Shown: positions 10,154 to 22,597, numbered from the stretch's first letter. The stretch is DNA of 64,000 nucleotides from Dryas octopetala (GCA_963921425.1 OY992832.1:8556001-8620000), one strand, 5' to 3'. Numbers and translations are program-made. Notes: generated by a model not told the origin, from the letters alone.

Positions 10154-10667
10154 GGGCCTGTTTTGCTCAAATCTAAATTCACCTGTTTGAATTTAAATTA
10201 AAGAAAGGATTTGAATTTGGACCAAATCTAAGATGAATTTGAAAGACCCAAATTTATGAATTTCAAATAGCATATGAAACTAGGTATTTGAAATTCCACC
10301 GTCTCATTCAATTCTCTCTCTTCCTCACGGTAACCACCACTGTTGGCAATTACTCTTGGCGACTAACTTCGGCCACTCTCTGGTGACTTTTCCGGCAGAC
10401 TGTCAGCAACTTTCCGACTGACCTTTGGGGCCTTTCCTGGCTAACCTCCAACAACTTTTCTGGCAACCCTCCACCAACTTTCGGCCACTTTTCCAGCGAC
10501 CCCTTCCGACCATTTTTCCAACCAATATATTTATCATATATTGCTAAATATATAAAAATTAAAATTAAAATAATATTTCATATTTTTTATTATTAATCAT
10601 TTGTTTAAAATAATTGAAGACATTTGAAACCCAAATCCAAATTCAAATTCAAGAATCCAAACGGGCC
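10154..10667. mobile_element. PIF/Harbinger-like MITE in RNase-A unit
   Basis: The element runs from GGGCCTGTTTTGCTCAAAT to ATTCTTG-type inverted sequence ending CCAAACGGGCC, with TAA repeated directly on both sides (10151-10153 and 10668-10670). TIRs of the GGGCCTGTTT type and a 3-bp TAA duplication fit PIF/Harbinger (Tourist-like) elements. The interior has degenerate repeats around 'ctttccgactgacct'. The same element at the same place in the B unit shows that it inserted before the duplication. Confidence 0.7.
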
Positions 10668-10874
10668 TAAGTGTATAACCGGCGTAAGACAGTAAGAGCA
10701 TATCAACAAGTTTGTAGACAACAAAACCTCCAAAGAACAAAGTAAAGAGCAAATGATGCCAACAACAGGAAATGATGCAATGTGGAATCCCAATCAAATT
10801 GCTTAGTACCATCAAAATTGGATCCAAAGTACGTAGTACTCCATCTCCATGCAATAAGTCTGCAACCTTCAATT

Positions 10875-10925
10875 CGGACAGAACATCTTACTTTTGAGCT
10901 CATTAAGAGACCATTGACATTTTGG
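10875..10925 (+). pseudogene. F-box gene relic downstream of RNase A
   Basis: The + strand frame reads RTEHLTFELIKRPLTFW. This matches the C-terminal part of the neighbouring F-box proteins (copy B: WTKLHTFELIERPLAIW) with similar DNA ('acttttgagctcattaagag'). Nothing before or after it aligns clearly. It is only 51 bases, so it is a tiny remnant, but the identity is too high to be chance. The relic lies about 660 bases beyond the RNase stop codon and is also present in the B unit. Confidence 0.7.
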
Positions 10926-11588
10926 ACCCTGGCATAATGTCATCCACATTGAGCTTAACTATGTCATAACAAGGAGGAGATCACCAGTGAATCACAACCT
11001 CCGGTGATCCTGTGTAGGAGGCTTAACAGAGACTTGATTTCCTATTAACATCAAACCACTCTCTGGCATGCATATTGCAGAATATATAATAGCTAGCTTG
11101 AGGACATTGAGGAAAATCAAAATGATTACCATAGGGTAAACACAAAGATCAAAGACCAATTAAGGCAAACCATATGGACCAACACACTTAGATTGCAGGT
11201 TCTTTATTAGCCAATCAGGAAAATTGGTGGATTTTATATTCAAACTTGATGCATGCATGTTAAGATTAATTATAACTCAATATCCAACAACATGACTAAG
11301 CCAGCATGATGAACCAGAACAACATGAATAAATCCAATGCTTCTAATTAAATCTAGCTATTTATGTTGTCTTATCCTTTTTCATGTAGTTGTAGACCACT
11401 AGATCAAAAGATAATCAAGATTGGACAACATATAAAAATCAAAGGCGGATTACAACCATCTCATAAACATAATTCTTATTTATTTTTTATTACACCAATT
11501 AAGACTCCATTTAGCTGATGGACATGCATAGATATATATGGTTCTTATTACAATAGAATTATACTAAACTTAATTATAAAGTTATAAT

Positions 11589-12357
11589 TTAGGGAACCTC
11601 TATAAGCTGCCGCGTATCACATTTTGGTGTGCGGGGACAATCTATCAGATTCATTCCGGCCGTATTGTCAAAACAGATGACCACCTCATGCAATTGTTGA
11701 ATCGGAATAGCATACTTGCAACGAATGATAGCGTTGTGTCCAGTATATTTTGCTATGTCTCTAACAAGACTATAGTAGTTATACTTGTTCCCTGAATGAA
11801 TGTTGGAAGGACCAAGCAAATATGTTAACTCGTAATGCTGCCACTTCTTGTGAGATTCCTCAAAGTAGTCTGTTTGCGGAAAAATATTGTCGGAACATCT
11901 GCCATGTTTGTCGTACTCATGTTCCCAAAAAACAACAGTTGGTGTCCTAAGTAGTACACTAGGCCAAGACAACGCCAGATCGGCTTGCTGTCGAGAGGAC
12001 AACTAAAGATCCAACACAAACAACGTAACGTTAATACATATTGTGAGAAAAGCGTACATATATAAGAAATTAGAAACTACAATACATATATACACACGTA
12101 CGTACCTGATTTAGCTGAAAAGTTGGACCACCATTAATAGAGCAATCCAGAACAGCATTTGAATAAAGGCTAGGCCATAATCCATGGATTGTAAAGAAGG
12201 GCGGCAGATTTTGGATGCAATCATGACGTCCATGGCATGTGCCTGCTGGCCATTGTTGTACGAATTGGAAATAATCAAAGGGCTGAGCAGCAAAGCTTAC
12301 ATCAAAGCACCCAACCAAAACACAAACCAAAACAATGGCAGTGTTTAAGACTGTCAT
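11589..12357 (-). CDS. T2-family ribonuclease of the S-RNase lineage, copy A
   Basis: Two exons, 12106-12357 and 11589-12002 (donor CAG|GTACGT, acceptor TTTAG|TTG), encode 221 residues. Residues 1-23 are a hydrophobic signal peptide, so the enzyme is secreted or vacuolar. FDYFQFVQQWP (about 27-37) is the C1-like block. FFTIHGLWPS holds catalytic His58. WEHEYDKHGRC holds Glu113, Lys116 and His117, so RNA cleavage should be intact. QLHEVVICFD and DCPRTPKCD are the C-terminal conserved blocks. The intron sits between the two active-site blocks, as in S-RNases. Against a classical S-RNase role, there is no N-X-S/T glycosylation site, and acidic residues outnumber Lys/Arg in the mature part (18 to 15 by hand count). 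An S-like RNase or S-locus paralogue is more likely. It is identical in protein to copy B. Confidence 0.93.
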
Positions 12358-12458
12358 ACTTCAATGCTAAAGCGCGCAATAATAAAGAAGAAGGAATTGT
12401 GTGTTGGTTTCAGAATATAACAGTTATAACACACTACTAAGATCTTAAGATGAATTGG

Positions 12459-12466
12459 TTTATATA
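12459..12466 (-). promoter_or_regulatory. TATA box of RNase A
   Basis: TATATAAA on the minus strand, 102 bases upstream of the ATG, a normal spacing for a plant promoter. It is the only clear TATA box near the start codon. Confidence 0.65.
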
Positions 12467-12713
12467 GATGAAGACGAATGACATGCATGGAGATGGAGTA
12501 GTGCTATAGTGATTTAGACTTATACTGACTTACTGAATTGAGAATTTCTTCCTAAGCAATTATGCTTCTATTTGTGGCACTGCACTGGCTGCATGTGTGA
12601 AAAAGTGAAAAATGATCAAGCCAATGTGATCATGCATTCGCACTGCACCTTAATTTGGTCAGTGTTGTGACTCAGTTGTGCTTAATTAAACTTGCAGGAC
12701 ATGCAAGAGAAAT

Positions 12714-12884
12714 TATTCTGTATAACCGCTATATTGACACGTGGTATAACCAGTCTATTTGTTATAATATGAGTGGATATTATTAATACTATACCCTACT
12801 AATATAAACACATCGTCCAGTAATATCCTTACACGTTGGATTGGTTATACCACGTGGCGGTATATCGGTTATACTCTATAATTT
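12714..12884. mobile_element. Small inverted-repeat element in the RNase A upstream region
   Basis: The left arm (from 'ctgtataaccgctatattg' through 'acacgtggtataaccag') is the inverse of the right arm ('ttggttataccacgtggcgg' through 'tatatcggttatac'). Total length is about 170 bases, MITE-like. Each arm has a CACGTGG (G-box type) motif. It lies about 250-420 bases upstream of the TATA box. In copy B (about 23723-23893) the left-arm motif is changed to CAGGTGG. Confidence 0.6.
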
Positions 12885-12999
12885 TTCGACATGCAGGGAG
12901 TGTTTCAAGAAATTAAAATGTCAATGCCATGGAAGTAGCAATTAATGGATTTTTTTTCGGGAAAAATAATGGGGAAAAACAGCTAATTATCATCTTTCA

Positions 13000-14244
13000 T
13001 CCCATTGAGGAATCAAAATACATTATTGTGAAAAAGATAAATAAGCTTCCAATCAATATAAAGCACCTACTTCCTGGCCTTAATTATACTCGTACGTCAC
13101 CCTAATTGAACCCTTAAAATTCAATCTATTTTTACCCTATAGAAACTTGTTAAACATGTTTTTCAGTTTCCAATTTTGCAGACAAACCCCAACTTTGAAA
13201 AATCAAAATAACCATCGCAAGTATAATTTGGGGATTTTTGACAGTTTCAACTTTACAAATAACCATCTCAAATTCTCAAGTATATATATATGCAGTTGTT
13301 GCCGTCTAGTGGACGGAACCACTAGAATTGAAGACCTTCCCACTATAATTTTTCTCTGTCAATATATGACTCGATATTCATTTGATTGCTTAATAGGTTC
13401 AATATCATCACAAATGGAAAGTTGACCCAGATCGAACAGCATTGTTTTGGGGTTTCGTGTGACTTGATATGTTTAGGGCGGTTATAGGCCAAGTGGGTTT
13501 TAGCAATTTTTGGTGATCTATCTATATTCGAGTATGTATTTCATATCATGCTTATCTGCCATGTGATATTCATATCAGAAAAAAACGTAAGAAAAGCAAA
13601 TATTAATGGAATAAAAAATGGAGTTAAAACAAACCACGGACTTGTATATGCAAATGCTGTATACTGTAGTGTTGCATGCAATTCTCAAGCTGCCCATTAC
13701 TCATGCCAAAATGGTTTGGCTATTTAAAACATTGTACCCCAATATAGACAGCAGAGCAGTGGTCCAATAGTAACTCATAAGAAGGCCTAGGATAGCCCAT
13801 AATTCTAACATGTAAATTGGCCCATCATAATAGGCCCACGACTAGGTTGTTACCACAATTAATTAACCACTACTCCTCTGAACTCGGTTGTGGTTTCTTG
13901 CTTAATCAATGGGATTATGGCCATCATTTCTTGAATTGTGAGATGCCACTTGATTTCAGAAATTATGGGATTATGGAACAATCAAACCCGGTTCACAGCG
14001 AAACCGGTTCAGTGCCCACGGTTGCGTTACAACTTACAAGGCGGGCTGGCAGTTAAAACGCTGAAAAGAATCAGCCAACGGAGTCTTCTTGTCCTCATTT
14101 TTGTGTCCTTCTCAACTCTTTCTCTTGTTTATCTTCCATAGCCAATAGCTGTCATTTTGTATCTTTGGGTTTTGAGAGAATGTCAGTGAAGCTTTTCACA
14201 AACACTTCTTTGCTTCAAACCCAAATCCAATCATCCACCAAGAA
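13000..14244. other. Upstream flank of RNase A and promoter region of the LIN-like gene
   Basis: Homology with the B unit continues to about 13978 and stops at 'gggattatgg'. B lacks about 103 bases present here at about 13032-13135. After 13978 the DNA is unique and leads into the LIN-like gene, so 13979-14244 should hold its promoter and leader. I see no TATA box I would trust. Confidence 0.55.
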
Positions 14245-17200
14245 ATGGCTTCCTTACAAGAATTGCTCACAGAAGAAGGATTTCAACGCGGGAAAAAGAA
14301 ATTCCCAAAAAGCCAAAAACCAGTGAAACTCAGAGACAGAGTTGCACCGGACGAATCTCTAGCTCTGCTGCCTATACACATCTGCCATGACCGAAAAAGC
14401 TACGATTTCTTCAACCACAAGGCTCAGAAGGCTTCCACTCGAAAAGGGTCGGTGAGAAGAGTGAGTTCTACTTCAGAGAGGTCGAATTCCAAGTCATTGG
14501 TTTCAGAGAGTTCAAGAAGAAGTGAGCCTTCAATTGATGAAGTTGCCACTAAAGCAGTGATTTCTATTCTCAGCGGCTATGTGGGCCGGTGCATAAAGGA
14601 TGAGGATTTCCGGGAAGCAATCTGCGAAAAGTGCAGTGCCTGTTTGGTGAGAAAGAAAACTGGTTCGGATAATGGGGTGTTTGCAAACTTGGAATTGGGA
14701 ATTGAAAGCATTAACAAGTTGGTGGAAGATCAAGGGTCGACAAAGAAGGAACTGAGGCTGAAGACAATGAGGAATTCTATTGAGCTTTTGACCAGTGTTG
14801 TTTCCTTAAACTCTGGCAAGTCCAAGAATTCCTCAACATGTGGTATACCCAATTCATATCTCTCTGCTTGTGCTCAACTCTACTTGGCAGTTGTTTACAA
14901 GCTTGAGAAAAATGATCGGATTTCTGCTAGGCATCTGCTTCAAGTTTTCTGTGATTCACCAGTTTTAGCAAGAACCCATTTGCTTCCTGATCTTTGGGAG
15001 CATTTCTTTCTTCCACATCTTCTCCATCTGAAGATTTGGTATGCCGAGGAAATTGATGTTCTTTCAAAGTCAGACTACTTTGAGAAGGAGAAGAAGATGA
15101 CAGCTATAACCAAGGTCTATAATGACCAAATGGACATGGGAACTACAGAGTTTGCTCTGTACTACAAAAAGTGGCTTAAAGTTGGGGTTGAAGCCCCTCC
15201 TGTTCCTCCTACTATACCTTTGCCATCAATACCCAGATGCAGATCAACAAGAAGGAGATCATCAGATTCTCACACTTCAAATTCCTCAGTGAACAAAAAT
15301 TTGTAAGTGTTTACATTGATACATTTTAATCATTTTTGCAAAACATCAAATAAAATAAAAGAAGATGACTTGTAGTTTGTGTTTAAAATTTCAATTGTGT
15401 TTTTTGCTTGACGAATTCCAAAATCACCAAAGATACCGCTCTGTATTTGGCCCCACACTTGAACGGAGTTCTGTGGAGCTCTATGATCGAAATCGAGTTT
15501 TAAATGATACTTGGGGTTTAGAGGAAGAGACACAGCTGTGTGGAGATGAAGATAACTACAACAGTCTCAATTATGTTCATGTGGGTAACTCTGTCTTCAT
15601 ATCAAAATTCCACACTACTTTGTAAATAATTGAATGTTGCAGTAGAGAATTCACACATATTATCACCATTTTCTGACTTTTGCAGATGGGAGACAAGAAT
15701 GGACGAAAGTCATCAAGCCAAAGTCAAAGAAATCCAAAAAATGAGTTATGGTCTGAGACACAGAAATCAGACTATTTTGGATTCTTTAGCTGCCAGAATG
15801 TACCAACAGAGTGCTTGGCAAACAGGAATCTTATAGTAAAAAACAAATCAACCCGAAACGAAGATATTTCCCATCTTCCTTCAAGCAATTTGAGCAGCGC
15901 TATTAGTACTATTTACTCCTCGGATAATTTAAGTGATTGTGAAATTGCAATTCGTGTAATTACCAAAGCTTGGTTGGACTCACATGGTGACCCTGTCATT
16001 GAAGCTATGTTATCAAAGGCACCTGTTATCCTCGGAATGCTGGAGGTGTTGTTTGCTTCCACTGATGATGAAATATTAGAATTAGTAATATCAGTTTTAG
16101 CTGAATTTGTAGCAAGAAATGAATTGAATACACAGATAATACTAAATTCAGATCCACAGCTTGAAATCTTCATGAGACTTCTAAGAAGTAGTGGTCTATT
16201 TTTGAAAGCCGTTATTCTGCTTTACCTGTTAAAGCCAAAGGCAAAACAGATGATATCACTTGAATGGGTGGCACTAGTCCTTCGAGTACTAGAGTTTGGA
16301 GACCATTTGCAGATCCTATTCACAGTAAGATGCAGTCCTCAAGTGGCAGCATTATACCTTTTGGACCAGCTTCTTACAGGTTTTGATGAAGAAAGAAACT
16401 TAGAGAATGCTAGACAGGTGGTTTCTCTAGGGGGGTTGAGCCTTCTGGTGACACAAATTGAGAGAGGGGAGACTCATGAGAGGAACAATGTTGCTTTGAT
16501 CATTTTGTGTTGTGTTCGAGCTGACGGAAGCTGTCGAAACTACTTAGCTGATTTTTTGAACAAGGCTTCTCTTCTTGAACTCATAGTACTTGGAAATGGC
16601 AGCAATTCTACGGGTTCTGCATTTGCTATATTATTCGAAATACTCTGCCTTAGTAGGTATGGAGTTATTGCTTACCTTTCTTCAGTCTTCTGGTTATTTT
16701 TAGATGTTCTATTATATTCTGATAATCTAAATGTTTCTTCTCAGACGAACGAAGATCACTAAAATCCTAGAAGGACTTAAAGAAGGATCTGGTGGCTTGA
16801 ACACAATGCAGATTTTATTGGTCTATCTGCAGAGAGCTCCACCCGAAGAGCGCCCATTAATTGCTGCCATATTACTACAGCTTGATCTTATGGTAAATCC
16901 ATTGTTAATGCTTTCATCTTTCTTATCATAAAGGGGAATAGGGAGAGAGATATGTCTTAATATTAATAGAAATAGTTGCTTTAAAATTTATAATTTTTCT
17001 AAACTTTTCAACAGATGAGTAAATCAATTTTTGCTCTGGACTTTTTTTTTTTTTTTTTATATATCTTGAATAGTTCCCACATGGAGTAGCAGTTTTGTTG
17101 CAGGGGGATCCTTTTAGGTGCAGTGTCTATAGAGAAGAAGCCATTGAAGCAGCTATAGCAGCTTTAGATTGTCGAACATGTGACGAAGAAGTCCAAGAAC

Positions 17201-18078
17201 AATCAGCAAGAGCTCTCTTAATGTTGGGAGGCTGGTTTTCTTACACAGGAGAGGCCACAACAGAACATTGGCTTTTACAACAAGCAGGTTTCAGTTATTG
17301 GAGAAGGGATTCATTTCACTTCAACGAAAATGTCTTAGATGGTTTTGTACACTCGGTAAGCTTGCTACTAAACTACACAGCAGAGCCTTATCAAATTATC
17401 AAAAACCAACAAACAAGTAATGACACCATTTTTATGTGATCCGAATAATAATTGTTCCTAACAGTAGGTTGATTCTTGTAATCTTGTAAATAATTAGAAT
17501 GAAGATGAAGAAGCAACAGAAGATTGGCAAAGGAAAGCAGCCACTGTTTTATTCAAAAGTGGCAATCAGAAGCTATTGGAGGCCCTTTCTGATTCCATAG
17601 CAAATGGCATCCCAAGCTTAGCACGAGCAAGCCTTGTCACTGTGTCATGGATGAGTAGCTTTCTCAATACAGTTGGAGATGAAAATTTGAGGTCCATAGC
17701 ATGCTCAGTTCTTGTGCCTCAGTTGCTAGAATCACTGAATTATGACAAAGATGTGGAGGAAAGAATACTTGCTTCATACTCATTACTGAATCTTGCAAAG
17801 AGTTCAGGTATGTTTTGACATGCAGAGAACCAGAATGTGATATACAAATTGCTAGTCACCCTTTAGGTTCAAACACTGAAAATTAGCAATAAAGTTACAC
17901 CTGCCTCACTGTATTTATTGAAAATAAAGTATTTATTTATTTTTTGGACAAATTTTCAGCTGATGAATACATCCCCATGCTGTGGTCTGTGGACAAAGAG
18001 TTGCTCAGCAAACTTCAAAACCTCTCCTTAGTGACATGGACAGCTAATGAGCTTATTTCAATCATCACAAGCAACTAG
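14245..18078 (+). CDS. LIN/CERBERUS-like ARM-repeat protein lacking U-box and WD40 parts
   Basis: Seven exons: 14245-15302, 15433-15580, 15686-16656, 16745-16892, 17104-17355, 17498-17807, 17960-18078. All junctions are GT/AG and frame-consistent, giving 1001 residues. The N-terminal 350 residues (from MASLQELLTEEGFQ, with ISILSGYVGRCIKDEDFREA) and the helical ARM-like region (for example MLEVLFASTDDEILELVISV, RALLMLGGWFSYTGEA) match the putative E3 ligase LIN family, related to legume CERBERUS. I found neither a U-box nor WD40 repeats; the frame ends at VTWTANELISIITSN, where longer relatives continue. It may be a short family form or a gene that lost its 3' part when the RNase-B unit was placed behind it. 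The ATG has good context (AAGAAATGGC). Without a U-box, ligase activity is unsupported; a scaffold role is possible. Confidence 0.85.
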
Positions 18079-19390
18079 AGGCGTAATCACTAAGAGAACT
18101 AGAATGTATTCCAAATTAAAGAAATACCAGCAAATGACTTGAATCTTCCTTCGGGGCAGTTTAGCAGTGCTGGAATTGGAGTGTCTGTGTTGGAAATTTC
18201 CTTTTTCTTTTTTGGTTGTGTGCTTGTATTCCACATATTTCTTTGTTAGGTCTTTTGTATAGTGCAGCATATTTGAGGACAAAAGATTATTTTTCTTAAC
18301 AAAGAGTGATGTGTACAAAGTAAGAACTTCTGATTTAACCACAACTACATTTCAACACACTATTATTTTTCACTAGGAATGTGACACATACTCTAACATT
18401 ACATAAGGAGGCATTCTCAGTTCACTTCTGTAAAACATCAACAGATGCAACTCCGAAAATAACCCACAAACCCAAATGTCAACCTGTGATCTCCACATTG
18501 AACCAAAAGCTTCCTCAAAGTTGGTAATGATTGTATCATTGGCCACACTGATGATCTGTCATTCCAATACACTCAATTGCCCAACTTACAATCTTTCATA
18601 GCAAATCTAACCAGTGACTTTCGCAATTCTGCAGTTCTTGATAAGTTCCTCTTATATCAAAACAGACAAAGAACAATGCCAACTTTGGTTTTTGAATTAA
18701 TGACATGTTTCTGTCAATGTCCTTATATAGCAAAGGGCATCTCCAAGTGGAGGGCACTAGCTACAATGCCAAATTGCCAACTAACACAAACAACAAATAC
18801 AATCTATTAATGCAAGCAAGCTTATACTTCTGAAGATAACATGCAAATTTTCATGGTCCCCCCACACTCCAAGAGGACTTCCATTCACCTTTTGCCAACT
18901 CTCACATGCCTTGGCAGATATTGTACAAGAAGTAAACAAAATGCATTAACTTGCACCACAATTTTGATTAGATCATTTTGAGCTTACAAGTATCCAAGTA
19001 AAGGACCTCATGAAACAACAATCCCCATTCTGAAGTTGTGTATTGGATTCAAGAGGAACCCAATTAACCTCATGAAACATTCCAAACTAGCACATTACTT
19101 AAACTGCTTTTAGAAAGGAAAGGAAACACCATATGCAATTTCATCCCAGAAAGTCATTCAAAGAAGAGATTCTGAAAACTAACCCAAATTAATTATTTGA
19201 CTTCCCTTTTAATTTTCAACTAATAACTTGGGATTTTTGGTGCATGCTAACTTAACTACTTAGCTAACCAATGAACCCCATGATCCCCATCCGCAATGTA
19301 ATCGGGAGCTGCTAACTTCTTTTTTCTTTTCTTTTTGGGTCAAACGAAGGTGCTAACTTCAGATTCCCGTGTTTTTGTTTCATTGTTTGT
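18079..19390. other. Intergenic region 3' of the LIN-like gene
   Basis: I see no gene. The LIN-like 3' UTR is probably in the first few hundred bases. I searched by eye for WD40-coding sequence here and saw none. The RNase-B unit begins at about 19392-19410. Confidence 0.5.
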
Positions 19391-19409
19391 CTTTGTTTTT
19401 TTTTTTTTT

Positions 19410-21170
19410 GGCCAATTGTTTGTCTTAGTTGCGTTAAAACTTAAAAGTCCTTGATTTTAGCCTGCTCATTGCACATGTCTAGTTTTTCCAAATTTGTTTT
19501 TATGCGGAATCATCATTAAGAAATACAAAAGAGTTCCTTTTTTGGCCATTGGACACGGGCTTCACTAAAATGGCAAAAAGCCATGCACAACACTTACAAC
19601 CAACCATAAAACAAAGATAATTGTTGAGGACCTGAGGTATACGTAATCAGTTGAAAGGGTCATATAATTTCCTCTATACACCTAAGTAGGATCCCCTTTT
19701 TCTGTAAAAAAAAAATAAAGATTTTTTGACACGACATATTAGAGCATCCACAATGGTTGTTTAATAATTCAGTTTAATAGTTCAATTTTTTGAACTATTT
19801 ATTATAATTTTACTTGCAGTGGTTATTTAATAGTTTAGTTTAAAAATTTAAGATGAGACATAATGAGATATAATACAGTTCATGTGTTGATAGGAGAGAG
19901 ATTGTAGATTTATATTTTTTCACATGATGAGCCAACTTATTGAAATGAATTTCATTTTAGAGTTTAATTTTGTAATCTCTAAAATGAACTATTGATTTCC
20001 AAATTAAAATGAAGTCTATTATTGCAAATTTGTAAGTCATTTTTTTACCTTCAGTTTAATTTATTGTAATAAAATTAAAATGAACCTCTTAGTGGGTTTG
20101 AGTTTAGCATGTATAATTTTGGGCTATACACAGGTCACCCACCAAACATGAAGTATGTCATTTTCGAGTCAATCTGCACAACTCGAATGACATGCTTAAT
20201 TTACAACACAATAGGTTTTACACGTCTAGTTAAGTAATATTTTTTACAGCAACACAAAAAAAAAAAAATTAGAATTTAGATAAAACTATAAAAGAAAGAT
20301 ATTATCCTTTAATTAAATTTGTGTTTTTGGTTTACGTATATAAATATATTATCAGGTTAAGTAATTATGTCCTCCTCATGCATGACGCCTGGCCTGATGG
20401 GCCCCAATTCTTATAGAGGATTCTCTGACGGTCGGCCCAATGCAGAGCACTGTAGTGTGTACGAGTTACTACCGGGGAAATACTTAGGAGTGGACCTCAA
20501 TATTCACCCCAGTTGAATGAACCAATTAAATTCTTACACATGTCCTCTTATACTAAGTAATTATGAGAGAGAAACTTATTTTAAAATCAGTAATGCTACA
20601 CTTATCACATTTTTATACCACAATTTCATACCATCTTACATGGCATTCATACATTGGACACTAAAAATTAAAAAATAAAACCTAAAAAAGAAAAAGAAAA
20701 TATCATTTCAATAAAGTAATGACACATCAGGTGAGATATAAATGTGAAAAAAAAATATGGGACAACTAGCATTATATTTTTAAAATAATGATTTAATTTA
20801 AAACCAAGTTTGAGAAAGAAGTAAAAATATACTGCCAAATACTTGAAAATGACCGTCAAGCGCTCAGCGCCTGATATGTGTAAAAAAAATAAAAATTAAT
20901 GGACCAATATTATGTAAATGGTTAAATCAGTAAATTATAAAATTAGTTAAAATTTTAAAAGTTATAAGACTTTAATTAATAAATTGTAAAATTAAAGAAG
21001 CTGAATGAAAGTCTCCTTTAAATTATACACCGACTTTTTCACCCAATTCCCTCAACCCTTGTCTCCACTGGCACTAAAGCTATGCATTGGTCCATGCAGC
21101 AATAGAGAAGAGGTTCAATTATTTATGTTGATTCTTAATTGGCTATATTAAGTAGTTAACAACAGAATAA
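19410..21170. other. RNase-B unit, distal flank (non-coding)
   Basis: Matches 5780-5950 and then 9115-10153 of the A unit, skipping the hAT-like element, so B keeps the empty site. About 19528-19885 has no counterpart in A. It includes 'agagcatccacaatgg' and AT-rich DNA and may be another small insertion. No gene is visible. Confidence 0.6.
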
Positions 21171-21676
21171 GGGCCTGTTTTGCTCAAATCCAAATCTACC
21201 TGTTTGAATTTAAATTAAAGAGAAGATTTGGATTTGGGCCAAATCCAAGATGGATTTGAAAGACCCAAATTTATGAATTTCAAATACTATATGAAACTAG
21301 GTATTTGAAATTCATCATCTCATTCAATTCTCTCTCTTCCGCACGATAACACCACTGTTGGCAATTACTGCCAGCGACTAACTTCGGCCCCTCTCTGGTG
21401 ACTTTTCCGGCAGACTGTCGGCAACTTTCCGACTGACCTCTGGCGACTTTCCTGGCTGACCTCCAGCAACTTTTTTGGCCAGCCTCCACCAACTTTCGTC
21501 CACTTTTCCAGCGACCCCTTCCGACCAATATATTTATCATATATTGCTAAATATATGAAAATTAAAATTAAAATTAAAATCATATTTCATATTTATTATT
21601 ATTAATCATTTGTTTAAAATAAATGAAGAGATTTGAAATCTAAATCCAAATTCAAATTCAAGAATCCAAACGGGCC
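21171..21676. mobile_element. PIF/Harbinger-like MITE in RNase-B unit
   Basis: Orthologous to the element at 10154-10667: same GGGCCTGTTT/AAACGGGCC ends and TAA duplications, with a few substitutions and small deletions between the copies. Confidence 0.7.
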
Positions 21677-21883
21677 TAAGTGTATAACCGGCGTAGGACA
21701 GTAAGAGCATATCAACAAGTTTGTAGACAACAAAACCTCCAAAGAACAAAGTAAAGAGCAAATGATGCCAAGAACTGGAAATGATGCAATGTGGAATCCC
21801 AATCAAATTGCTTAGTACCATCAAAATTGGATCCAAAGTACGTAGTACTCCATCTCCATGCAATAAGTCTCCAACCTTCAATT

Positions 21884-21934
21884 CGGACAGAACATCTTAC
21901 TTTTGAGCTCATTAAGAGACCATTGACATTTTGG
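21884..21934 (+). pseudogene. F-box gene relic downstream of RNase B
   Basis: Same 51-base remnant as at 10875-10925, identical in sequence, encoding RTEHLTFELIKRPLTFW. It was part of the unit before the RNase duplication. Confidence 0.7.
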
Positions 21935-22597
21935 ACCCTGGCATAATGTCATCCACATTGAGCTTAACTATGTCATAACAAGGAGGAGATCACCAGTGAA
22001 TCACAACCTCCGGTGATCCTGTGTAGGAGGCTTAACAGAGACTTGATTTCCTATTAACATCAAACCACTCTCTGGCATGCATATTGCAGAATATATAATA
22101 GCTAGCTTGAGGACATTGAGGAAAATCAAAATGATTACCATAGGGTAAACACAAAGATCAAAGACCAATTAAGGCAAACCATATGGACCAACACACTTAG
22201 ATTGCAGGTTCTTTATTAGCCAATCAGGAAAATTGGTGGATTTTATATTCAAACTTGATGCATGCATGTTAAGATTAATTATAACTCAATATCCAACAAC
22301 ATGACTAAGCCAGCATGATGAACCAGAACAACATGAATAAATCCAATGCTTCTAATTAAATCTAGCTATTTATGTTGTCTTATCCTTTTTCATGTAGTTG
22401 TAGACCACTAGATCAAAAGATAATCAAGATTGGACAACATATAAAAATCAAAGGCGGATTACAACCATCTCATAAACATAATTCTTATTTATTTTTTATT
22501 ACACCAATTAAGACTCCATTTAGCTGATGGACATGCATAGATATATATGGTTCTTATTACAATAGAATTATACTAAACTTAATTATAAAGTTATAAT

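Noticed and set aside
10597..10903. Overlapping minus-strand frames of 62-91 codons, repeated at 21606-21912
   Set aside because: They span the end of a MITE and a relic of a + strand F-box gene; no protein family recognised.
11589..12357. Calling the RNase the S-RNase of a functional self-incompatibility locus
   Set aside because: Lack of glycosylation sites, acidic balance, two identical copies in one haplotype and the absence of a typical SFB next to it do not fit; a paralogous S-like locus is the safer reading.
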